DNA of 9,170 nt, taken from positions 1 through 9,170 of the forward strand of contig JAGWJK010000113.1 of NCBI GenBank assembly GCA_028865845.1, in the 5' to 3' direction. The position numbers were made by a program, and so were the translations under genes. This document shows positions 1-5,471 of the stretch, one piece after another. Positions within the stretch are counted from its first letter, which is position 1. The number at the start of each line of letters is the position of its first letter. The notes beneath the pieces are model-generated. The model did not search any database. It was not told where the DNA came from and saw nothing but the letters and a program-made list of their open reading frames with translations. This DNA is from Rhizobiaceae bacterium (lineage in GTDB: Bacteria; Pseudomonadota; Alphaproteobacteria; Rhizobiales; Rhizobiaceae).

Positions 1-544
1 CGAGATTTCGTGCTGCTTCGATATTGTCGCGATTGATCGAGGCCATCGCGCCCGCGACCAGCATGGCGACGAAAGGCGTCTGCTTCCAGACGAACGCAAA
101 GACGATACCGCGCCAATCCAGAAAACTCGTGGCATCGAGAGGGGTGATCAATCCGAGGCTGACGGCCGTGCTGTTCATGAGGCCGCTCTTCGACAGGAAA
201 GTGCGCAGTATCTGGCTGACCACGATGAAGGGAATGAACATCGGCCAGCGATAAAGCCATCGCAGGATCGATATGGCCAGGGGATTGCCGCCAAGCGTCA
301 AGTAGCCGCCGATGGCAATCGACAGGATGCCGATCAGAACCGTCGAAAGGCTAACGATCACAACGGTAAACAGGATATCCTTGATATAGAGGTCAAAGGC
401 CTTCTCGAAATTGCCGAGACCGAAAACACCGCCTTCGACCTGAAAGGCGCCGACGCCTGACATGATCAGCGGTAAAATGAAAAGAAGTGCGATCACGGCC
501 AGTGCAGGCAGGATCAGAAGCAGTCCAATCAGATGTTTCTGCAT
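1..544 (-). CDS. ABC transporter inner-membrane permease, partial (3' end beyond window)
   Basis: This is the first membrane subunit of a binding-protein-dependent importer; it forms part of the channel that takes substrate from the periplasmic protein encoded just upstream. I translated 181 residues from the reverse strand. Hydrophobic segments lie at about residues 7-29, 57-82 and 98-116, with another near 147-166. The visible part ends in EAARNL (176-181), the start of the EAA loop that contacts the ATPase, so roughly the last third is missing. ATG at 544 is the only ATG, GTG or TTG start in this frame after the stop of the binding-protein gene; no strong Shine-Dalgarno precedes it, which suggests translation coupled to or dependent on the upstream cistron. 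The gene is third in an operon after the ATPase and binding protein. Substrate is unknown. The assignment to the PotB/CysU-like permease class is by general layout and motif; a second permease gene would be expected beyond the left edge. Confidence 0.88.
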   Translation of the reverse strand, partial: MQKHLIGLLLILPALAVIALLFILPLIMSGVGAFQVEGGVFGLGNFEKAFDLYIKDILFTVVIVSLSTVLIGILSIAIGGYLTLGGNPLAISILRWLYRWPMFIPFIVVSQILRTFLSKSGLMNSTAVSLGLITPLDATSFLDWRGIVFAFVWKQTPFVAMLVAGAMASINRDNIEAARNL

Positions 545-571
545 CGGTCGACCATCGGCGTTGCGGGCGCT

Positions 572-590
572 CCCCGCCGATCCGGCGGGG
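572..590 (-). promoter_or_regulatory. Intercistronic stem-loop between binding protein and permease genes
   Basis: CCCCGCC (572-578) pairs perfectly with GGCGGGG (584-590) around a 5-base loop. It sits 18 bases past the binding-protein stop on the transcribed strand. No T-run follows, so it is not a classical intrinsic terminator. I infer an RNA-stabilising or partially terminating hairpin that keeps binding-protein mRNA more abundant than permease mRNA, a common pattern in importer operons. Confidence 0.6.
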
Positions 591-608
591 AGGCTTGGCT
601 GGTTTCGA

Positions 609-1742
609 TTACGTCACGGAATTCTCGTAGGCTTCGAGAATGGCGTTGTTGTAGGGGGCGATCGGGAAGGGCTTGCCCTTGGTAGCCAGATCTTCCGGAG
701 AGATATCGACGAAGAGCTTGTTCCAGGTAGCTTCGTCCAGTTCCGACTTGACGTGAACTGCGTCAATGCCCGGGTACCAGTTGAAACGCTTGACGATGCC
801 ATCGGCCTGGACCTTGGGGCTGGTTGCTAGCGCCACGAACTTTTCGGCCAGATCCTTATGTGCGGTCTTGACCGGGATCACGTAGTGCATCGGCTGTCCC
901 GGCATGCCCGGCGAGGGCAGGAACAGCTTGAGGTCCGGCGGCAGTTGTCCACTGGCCTGCCAGCTGTAGAACATATCCACCCAGACCGGGCCCATGGCGA
1001 TTTCGCCGCGGCTCAGCAGATCGAGCGTGCCCGCATTGCCCGGTGTCAGCGTCGTATTCTTGGTAAAGTCGGCGAGGCTCTTGAAGGCACCGTCCCACTT
1101 CTTGGTTTCTTCTTCCTTGTAGGGGCCGACCATCAGGTTCTGTGCATCGCCATCGCCGAAAGCGTAGATCCAGCCCATGACGAAGCTCACGCCCGAGGCG
1201 CCGCCCTTGATGCCGTTATAGCCGAACTGCTTGGGATGGGCCTTTACCCATTCTGCGAGTTCCGCATAGGTCTTCGGCGGGTTCGTCACCATGGCGGGAT
1301 TGTAGGCAATCGCCGTCTGGCTGTTGAACATTGGCATGACGTAGCCGTCGACGTCGGCGCCAAGAGCGTTCTTGGCATTGTCGCGCGTGACGAGCGTACC
1401 GGTATCGATGCTGCCGCGGTACTTGTCCAGATAGCCCTTGGCGACCATCGGTCCGGCGAACTTCTCATGCACGACGGCGACGTCGACGTCCCAGGTCTGG
1501 CTCTTTGCCGCTTCCTGCGCATCGAAACGCTCGATGATCTTCTGCGAGCCAGCGTCGCCGGGGCCGGTGCCGATCGCTCGGACCGTGTTGCCCGGATAGG
1601 TCTTTTCGAACAACGGTCCGAGATACTGGTTGATGTAGTCGACCATGTTCTGGTCGCCTGCGGTGGCGACGGTCAATTCTTCGGATTTCACAGGAACAGT
1701 CGCAAGTGCGAGCGCGAACGCCACATAAATCAGTCTTTTCAT
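609..1742 (-). CDS. Periplasmic extracellular solute-binding protein of ABC importer
   Basis: A 377-residue secreted receptor that should capture the substrate in the periplasm and deliver it to the permease. Residues 1-20 form a typical Sec signal peptide: K2-R3, a hydrophobic core (YVAFALALA) and a likely cleavage after VKS20. The mature protein begins EELTVATAGD, a beta strand start usual in family 1/PotD-like/Fe-type binding proteins, and its length fits them. The start is supported by GGAG about 8 bases upstream on the reverse strand. It lies 72 bases after the ATPase gene and 64 bases before the permease gene, in the same direction, so one operon is likely. No lipobox cysteine is present near the N-terminus. 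I cannot identify the ligand: polyamine, ferric iron, thiamine, phosphonate and sugar-phosphate receptors share this general fold and size. Confidence 0.9.
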   Translation of the reverse strand: MKRLIYVAFALALATVPVKSEELTVATAGDQNMVDYINQYLGPLFEKTYPGNTVRAIGTGPGDAGSQKIIERFDAQEAAKSQTWDVDVAVVHEKFAGPMVAKGYLDKYRGSIDTGTLVTRDNAKNALGADVDGYVMPMFNSQTAIAYNPAMVTNPPKTYAELAEWVKAHPKQFGYNGIKGGASGVSFVMGWIYAFGDGDAQNLMVGPYKEEETKKWDGAFKSLADFTKNTTLTPGNAGTLDLLSRGEIAMGPVWVDMFYSWQASGQLPPDLKLFLPSPGMPGQPMHYVIPVKTAHKDLAEKFVALATSPKVQADGIVKRFNWYPGIDAVHVKSELDEATWNKLFVDISPEDLATKGKPFPIAPYNNAILEAYENSVT

Positions 1743-1792
1743 GAACGCTTCTCCGTGGTTCAGGTTGAGGCTGCGGGGGTTGGTATTCCCGT

Positions 1793-1810
1793 CTCCGGCA
1801 ATGGCCGGAG
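1793..1810 (-). promoter_or_regulatory. Intercistronic stem-loop after the ATPase gene
   Basis: CTCCGGC (1793-1799) and GCCGGAG (1804-1810) form a perfect 7-bp stem with a 4-base loop, starting 4 bases after the ATPase stop codon. No T-run follows in the transcribed direction. Together with the hairpin at 572-590 it brackets the binding-protein cistron. Role as an mRNA stability or processing element is an inference. Confidence 0.55.
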
Positions 1811-1814
1811 CCGA

Positions 1815-2891
1815 TTACGACGCGGGAAAGAGAAATAGTGCCTGCGGTGGGACGTGTACGGTGACCTGCGTGCCTGGTTCGAAGGCGCGGGACGCATCGG
1901 CAAGAATGTCGGCGTCACCGATGCGCACCGAATGGCGCCAGTGGCCACCTGGGTAGGTGACCGTGCTCACCACCCCGCGAAACCGGCCACCCTCTTCGGG
2001 AACAGTGTCAGTCAAGGCAAACAGGCTGGCCGCTTCTGGACGGAAACGCGCTTCGACGAGGCCATCCTCAAGTGAGGAGCAAAGCATCGGAATGTCAGCT
2101 GCGTCGTTGCTGTCTCCGGGCGCAACGGCGAAAGTAGTGCCCTTTGCCGTGCCGTGCAGGCGCAGTGAATTTTCGGCGCCCATGAATGCGGCGACGAAGG
2201 CCGATGCCGGCCGGTTATAAACTTGTTCCGGCGTACCATGTTGGGCGATGCGGCCGGCATCGAGAATGACGATGCGGTCGGCCATGACCATCGCCTCTTC
2301 GCGATCATGGGTGACGTGGATCGCGGTAATGCCGAGCCGCTGCTGCAGCGCCCGCAGTTCATGGCGGACGGTCAGGCGAATTCGGGCATCGAGATTGGAT
2401 AGCGGCTCGTCGAGAAGAAGGATTTCGGGATCGACGACGATGGCGCGTCCGAGCGCGACGCGCTGGCGTTGCCCACCCGAGAGCGCCGCCGGCTTTCTTG
2501 CGCCGAGCCCGCCGAGGCCGAGCAGCGTTTCCGTGGCCGCGACTTTTTTGGCGATATCAGCTCTTGGAACGCCCTTGAGTTTAAGCCCATAACCAATGTT
2601 CTGATCGACTGTCATATGCGGCCACAGGGCGTATGACTGGAACACCAGCGCCATGCCGCGCTTGTCCGGGGCAAGCCCGGTCACATCGCGGTGACGGACG
2701 ACGATCTTGCCGGCAGAAGGGTTGACGAAACCGGCCAGCACGCGCAGCAACGTGGTCTTCCCGCAACCCGATGAACCAAGCAGGGCCACGAATTCACCGC
2801 GTGCGATGCTGAGGTTTATATCCGACAGAACGGGCGTCGAACCGTATTTGCTTGCAATTCCATCAAGCTGCAGAAACGCGCCCTGATCCAT
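1815..2891 (-). CDS. ABC importer ATP-binding protein, PotA/FbpC class
   Basis: A 358-residue cytoplasmic ATPase that powers the importer encoded downstream. Motifs are intact: Walker A GSSGCGKTT (39-47), Q-loop Q85 in VFQSYALWP, signature LSGGQRQRVALGRA (137-150), Walker B ILLLDEP with D161 and catalytic E162, D-loop SNLDA, and H-loop H195 in VTHD. After about residue 235 there is a C-terminal extension with FRPEAASLF (283-291), matching a TOBE_2-type regulatory or substrate-linked domain; total length fits the PotA/FbpC/UgpC type. I chose ATG at 2891 (MDQGAFLQL) because homology with the family begins there; the frame stays open for 15 more codons to a TTG at 2936, which would add an unusual basic/Cys N-terminus. 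It is the first gene of the operon, which is a less common order than binding protein first. Specific substrate not determinable. Confidence 0.92.
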   Translation of the reverse strand: MDQGAFLQLDGIASKYGSTPVLSDINLSIARGEFVALLGSSGCGKTTLLRVLAGFVNPSAGKIVVRHRDVTGLAPDKRGMALVFQSYALWPHMTVDQNIGYGLKLKGVPRADIAKKVAATETLLGLGGLGARKPAALSGGQRQRVALGRAIVVDPEILLLDEPLSNLDARIRLTVRHELRALQQRLGITAIHVTHDREEAMVMADRIVILDAGRIAQHGTPEQVYNRPASAFVAAFMGAENSLRLHGTAKGTTFAVAPGDSNDAADIPMLCSSLEDGLVEARFRPEAASLFALTDTVPEEGGRFRGVVSTVTYPGGHWRHSVRIGDADILADASRAFEPGTQVTVHVPPQALFLFPAS

Positions 2892-2943
2892 GAGAAAACC
2901 CCGTTGCACAGCCGTGCATTGACCCCGAGGCATCAATAGAGCA

Positions 2944-2956
2944 GCTGTTTAACAGC
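2944..2956. promoter_or_regulatory. Palindrome GCTGTT-T-AACAGC, candidate operator of ABC operon
   Basis: A perfect 6-bp inverted repeat around one central base, 53 bases upstream of the chosen ATPase start. Its size and symmetry suit a dimeric regulator such as a LacI, GntR or MarR family protein. No regulator gene is in the window, so the assignment is speculative. Confidence 0.35.
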
Positions 2957-3080
2957 GAAATGACATTGTGCACGCATATCGGACCTCTTGAGGCGGAGAT
3001 AATATCCCCGCCGTTTCAAGCGGCTCGCAACCCGGATGACGGGTAATGGCGCATCGGCAGTTTCAACCGATATTCCAGGA

Positions 3081-3112
3081 ATTTACGGCTTTGGATTCAC
3101 CTGTCCGTAAAT
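3081..3112. repeat. 8-bp perfect inverted repeat ATTTACGG / CCGTAAAT, 16-base spacer
   Basis: The arms are at 3081-3088 and 3105-3112, 51 bases before the GGDEF-EAL start. The arm centres are 24 bases apart, a little over two helical turns, which would suit a dimeric or tetrameric DNA-binding protein; as RNA it could form a stem with a large loop. It lies where a core promoter or 5' leader for the GGDEF-EAL gene would be expected. Confidence 0.4.
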
Positions 3113-3163
3113 GAATAAGGGTATCCTCAGAAACCAGTCCGCCCCCCTTGAAGTAGCTTCACC

Positions 3164-4708
3164 ATGAAAGCCATGCCCCAGTTTCGCAGCAATATCGGCA
3201 TGATCCGACTGCTGCAGGTTATCGCCATTTTTGCTCTGACGATGACGCTCGGTCTCAGGGGCTTCGTGCACCTCTTCCGGCAACTCAGCTTCAGCGATGC
3301 CATCATAGAGCATGGATTCGATGTGGAGACACTGGTGATCGCATTCATCGCGACCGTCGCCGGCGTGTTCCGCCTGACCTGGGCTCGCCAGCAGATCGAG
3401 GTGCATGATCAGGAACGAGATCTCGTCGTCGAGCGTGACGGGCTGACGCGTGCGTTTTCCCGCAGCCGCTTTATGGAAATCCTGGAGGAGAGGCTGGGGA
3501 CGATCCGCACCAAGCAGATCGCCAACAAGCCGACGCCCGATTTTACCCTGATGCTGATCGACGTCGATCACTTCAAGAGGATCAACGACACGTTCGGACA
3601 TGCGGTCGGCGATCGCGTGCTGAAGACGTTGGTCGAGGTGGCTGCGGTCAGGTCAAACTGGATCGTCGGCAGAATTGGTGGCGACGAATTCGCGGTCATC
3701 GCCGAAGGCACCGACTATCACATCCTGTCGGCGGAGGTCGCCAGCTTCATGGACAAGCTGCGCGAACTGCTCAAGCGGGATCAGGAGAACCGGGGCTATG
3801 ACGGCATTTCGATCGGCATCGCCCAGGCCCCGTTGCATGCAGGATTTGCCGATGCCCTGCTTATGTGCGCCGACGTCGCACTCTATGAGGCCAAGCGTAA
3901 CGGCCGTAATCAATTCGCCTTCTTCGATCCCGACATGCAGCGCAGCCAGATGCGGGAGCGTCAGATCACGCGTGAGCTACGCTCCGCTATCTTTCTCAAT
4001 CATCTGACAATCTTCTATCAGCCGGTTATAGGCGCCGATGGGGAGACGCGGGGAGCGGAAGCTCTCGTGCGCTGGCGTGATCCGGTGCGCGGCATCATCA
4101 TTCCGCCGGATGAATTCATCCCGATCGCGGAGCAATCCTCTCTCATAGATCATCTCGGCGAATGGGTATTCCGCCAGGTCTGCCGCGACTATGAGCGGAG
4201 CGGCTTCAAGGCGATCTCGATCAACATTTCAGGGGCGCAGCTCCTGCACGACCGCTTGGTACCGATGCTGCGCAAGACGCTGCGCGAGACCGGTTGCCGT
4301 GCAGAGAATTTCATTCTGGAGCTGACCGAAACTGTGGCGATCAACGCAACGCCGGCAGTTCTTGCCACTGTCAGCGAGTTGAAACGCATGGGGTTTCGCT
4401 TGTCACTCGACGACTTCGGCGTCGGCAACAGCGGTTTTGCCTTCATGCGCGACATGCCGTTCGACATCATCAAGATCGACAGGAGCTACATTCAAAAACT
4501 CTCCGACGATCCGATTGCGCAGGTCTTCGTCTCCGGTGTTGGCAAACTCGGCCAGACCCTTGGATTCTCAGTTGTTGCCGAAGGCATCGAGACCGAGGAG
4601 CATCATCTGCTAGCCCGAGCGGCCGGGGCGACAGCCTTTCAGGGCTATCTGTTCGGCCGTCCCGAGCCTTTGAAGATCACGCCCGAAATCATCCGCCTGG
4701 CGTCGTAA
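3164..4708 (+). CDS. Membrane-bound GGDEF-EAL protein (diguanylate cyclase/phosphodiesterase)
   Basis: A 514-residue inner-membrane protein predicted to control cyclic di-GMP, the second messenger for motility versus attachment. Two hydrophobic helices (about 13-31 and 54-71) with a short loop between them precede the GGDEF domain (about 90-255), with no recognisable sensor domain. The cyclase site looks complete: LMLIDVDHFKRIND (129-142) with metal ligand D133, and GGDEF at 172-176. The I-site RxxD expected just before is RSNW (163-166), so product inhibition there is probably lost. The EAL domain (about 268-508) has all classical catalytic motifs: EAL (299-301), NIS (354-356), ELTE (386-389), DDFG (416-419), KID (437-439), EGIE (473-476) and QGY (493-495). 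Both activities are therefore possible; which dominates cannot be read from sequence. The ATG at 3164 has only a weak GAAG upstream; an in-frame ATG at 3173 is an alternative. It appears to be monocistronic. Confidence 0.95.
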   Translation: MKAMPQFRSNIGMIRLLQVIAIFALTMTLGLRGFVHLFRQLSFSDAIIEHGFDVETLVIAFIATVAGVFRLTWARQQIEVHDQERDLVVERDGLTRAFSRSRFMEILEERLGTIRTKQIANKPTPDFTLMLIDVDHFKRINDTFGHAVGDRVLKTLVEVAAVRSNWIVGRIGGDEFAVIAEGTDYHILSAEVASFMDKLRELLKRDQENRGYDGISIGIAQAPLHAGFADALLMCADVALYEAKRNGRNQFAFFDPDMQRSQMRERQITRELRSAIFLNHLTIFYQPVIGADGETRGAEALVRWRDPVRGIIIPPDEFIPIAEQSSLIDHLGEWVFRQVCRDYERSGFKAISINISGAQLLHDRLVPMLRKTLRETGCRAENFILELTETVAINATPAVLATVSELKRMGFRLSLDDFGVGNSGFAFMRDMPFDIIKIDRSYIQKLSDDPIAQVFVSGVGKLGQTLGFSVVAEGIETEEHHLLARAAGATAFQGYLFGRPEPLKITPEIIRLAS

Positions 4709-4724
4709 ATCCAAGTGATTTCAG

Positions 4725-4967
4725 TCAGGATGTGGGGATATTGGCGTCTCGCGCGGCCGCTATGAGGGCTAAGCGCGAATAGCTGGCGGGCCGTCGTCCA
4801 TCCGTTGCGGCTGCACAGGCTTTGAGCGCCCGTACAAATGGCTTACCGGCAACATCGGGCCATTTGTCTGCGAGCAGCCAGGCTGCTTCGCTTGTGTTTT
4901 TGACGATGTATTTTGCCGACCCAATCATCACCGTGACCGGCGAATTCCAAAGCACTTCGTTGTTCAT
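4725..4967 (-). CDS. DUF982-type small protein
   Basis: An 80-residue protein of unknown function. It begins MNNEVLWNSPVTV and has the pattern I associate with DUF982: W-x-x-PV near the start, a middle stretch TSEAAWLLADKWP, then a helix ending with a RLALIAAARDANI type motif. That family is abundant, often multi-copy, in rhizobia and has no established biochemical role. The frame is open upstream to 5090, but ATG at 4967 is preferred because family similarity starts there and GAGGTG lies 4 bases upstream. A GGAAC-N17-GTT promoter match ends 22 bases before the start. Its stop is 16 bases from the convergent GGDEF-EAL stop, with no terminator hairpin visible between them. No signal peptide or membrane segment is seen. 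Confidence 0.82.
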   Translation of the reverse strand: MNNEVLWNSPVTVMIGSAKYIVKNTSEAAWLLADKWPDVAGKPFVRALKACAAATDGRRPASYSRLALIAAARDANIPTS

Positions 4968-4989
4968 TCTGCACCTCACTCGGCGCAAT

Positions 4990-5014
4990 AACTCTGTCGT
5001 GAGTCTTCGGTTCC
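4990..5014 (-). promoter_or_regulatory. Candidate EcfG (general stress sigma) promoter of DUF982 gene
   Basis: On the reverse strand the sequence reads GGAAC (5014-5010), 16 bases, then AGTT (4993-4990). This equals GGAAC-N17-GTT, matching the alphaproteobacterial EcfG/RpoE2/SigT consensus except for the weakly conserved C before GTT. Transcription would start near 4983, giving a leader of about 16 bases that still contains the GAGGTG ribosome binding site, a consistent geometry. Confidence 0.6.
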
Positions 5015-5050
5015 GTCCAGAACATAAATTTAAGCGGCGTGGTTGGCAGT

Positions 5051-5064
5051 CGTCGGCGCCGACG
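5051..5064. repeat. 14-bp perfect palindrome CGTCGGCGCCGACG
   Basis: A gapless palindrome located between the two divergent promoter candidates. It could be a regulator site, but GC-rich palindromes of this size also arise by chance in such genomes. Confidence 0.3.
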
Positions 5065-5166
5065 TTGCGATCCGACAGAAATTGATACATCCGGTGCCGT
5101 TGTCCTTGGCTGCATCATCACTTTTATTAGTTGGCCGTAAACTTCGATATTTGTTACACTTTTTGC

Positions 5167-5191
5167 GGAACTCTTTTCCCGCAACGGCGTT
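5167..5191 (+). promoter_or_regulatory. Candidate EcfG (general stress sigma) promoter facing the hybrid kinase
   Basis: GGAAC (5167-5171), 16 bases, CGTT (5188-5191): an exact match to the GGAAC-N16-CGTT consensus bound by EcfG-type sigma factors, which are controlled by PhyR and NepR in rhizobia. The predicted start is near 5199. Downstream are AGGGGG (5211-5216) and ATG 5223 of a small ORF, and the kinase ATG about 270 bases further on. No other promoter of comparable quality was seen upstream of the kinase. Confidence 0.72.
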
Positions 5192-5222
5192 TGAGAGGGT
5201 TAACAAAATCAGGGGGCGGGTC

Positions 5223-5291
5223 ATGACCATGAAAATCTTTATCGCAGCACCATCAATGACGGCGATCTCTCGTGCCGCAGTGCGGCTATGA
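5223..5291 (+). CDS. Candidate small ORF, 22 aa, unknown function
   Basis: I do not recognise the product (starts MTMKIFIAAPSM, ends AAVRL). It has an AGGGGG ribosome binding site 6 bases before ATG, about 24 bases downstream of the predicted EcfG transcription start, the position expected for a genuine first gene. The middle part is mildly hydrophobic with two Arg near the end. A second in-frame ATG is at 5229. Its stop overlaps the start of the next small ORF (ATGA). It may be a real peptide, a leader peptide influencing kinase expression, or a chance ORF. Confidence 0.3.
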   Translation: MTMKIFIAAPSMTAISRAAVRL

Positions 5292-5368
5292 CCCGTCGTC
5301 AGTGCCAGGTTTCAAAGACCAGGACCGCCGCCAAGATGGGATTGAATTTCAAGAGTGCGCGAACTTGA
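5288..5368 (+). CDS. Candidate small ORF, 26 aa, basic, unknown function
   Basis: This overlaps the preceding 22-codon ORF by ATGA. The product starts MTRRQCQVSKTRTAAK and ends KSART: strongly basic (four Lys and four Arg, no acidic residue), no membrane segment. Only a poor ribosome binding site is seen, so translation would rely on coupling. It ends 103 bases before the kinase start. I recognise no family; it may not be expressed. Confidence 0.2.
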   Translation: MTRRQCQVSKTRTAAKMGLNFKSART

Positions 5369-5471
5369 TCCTGCCGGCTGATACGTTAGATCGCGCGGAC
5401 GGCGCTGATTGATAATAATTACCGACTAAACCTCCAGCCATTTCTCAAGCCTCAATAATCACGAGAGTTCC

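Larger units (their letters stand above)
2892..3163. promoter_or_regulatory. Divergent control region between ABC operon and GGDEF-EAL gene
   Basis: This 272-base gap separates two divergently transcribed genes and should carry promoters for both. I see no confident sigma70 hexamer pair and no GGAAC-N16-GTT match. It contains three inverted repeats: TGCAC-AGCC-GTGCA (2905-2918), GCTGTT-T-AACAGC (2944-2956) and ATTTACGG-N16-CCGTAAAT (3081-3112). The first two lie just upstream of the ATPase start and are candidate operators for the ABC operon; the third lies upstream of the GGDEF-EAL gene. Function is inferred only from placement. Confidence 0.5.
4968..5471. other. 504-base intergenic region with divergent stress-type promoters
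   Basis: Between the DUF982 gene (minus) and the hybrid kinase gene (plus). From left to right it holds an EcfG-like promoter facing left (4990-5014), a 14-bp GC-rich palindrome (5051-5064), a relatively AT-rich stretch (about 5115-5165), an EcfG-like promoter facing right (5167-5191), and two overlapping small ORFs (5223-5291 and 5288-5368). From 5369 to 5460 I see no further element apart from a short AT-rich patch near 5410-5425. No tRNA, transposon or CRISPR repeat is present. Confidence 0.6.

Noticed and set aside
858..1838. Long plus-strand open frame of 326 codons
   Set aside because: It lies opposite the binding-protein gene, whose signal peptide, ribosome site and operon context are convincing; the frame's product is His/Arg/Ala-rich with no recognisable domain, typical of a GC-rich antisense shadow.
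2892..2936. Extended N-terminus of the ATPase from TTG at 2936
   Set aside because: Adds 15 residues not expected in the family and would put the candidate operator next to the coding region; ATG at 2891 fits the usual ATPase N-terminus better.
3031..3043. CCCG-GATGA-CGGG hairpin in the divergent region
   Set aside because: Only a 4-bp stem, expected often by chance, and not placed near a gene end or start.
3083..3601. Minus-strand frame of 172 codons opposite the GGDEF domain start
   Set aside because: Antisense to a clearly coding region, rich in His, Asp and Gln as expected for a reversed GC-rich gene.
4968..5090. Longer DUF982 protein starting at 5090
   Set aside because: The extra 41 residues are Arg/Cys-rich with no family similarity and would span the promoter match; ATG 4967 has a good GAGGTG site.
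5364..5391. Another GAAC...CGTT pair before the kinase
   Set aside because: The first G of GGAAC is C and the spacing is 19 rather than 16-17 bases, so it does not meet the EcfG consensus.
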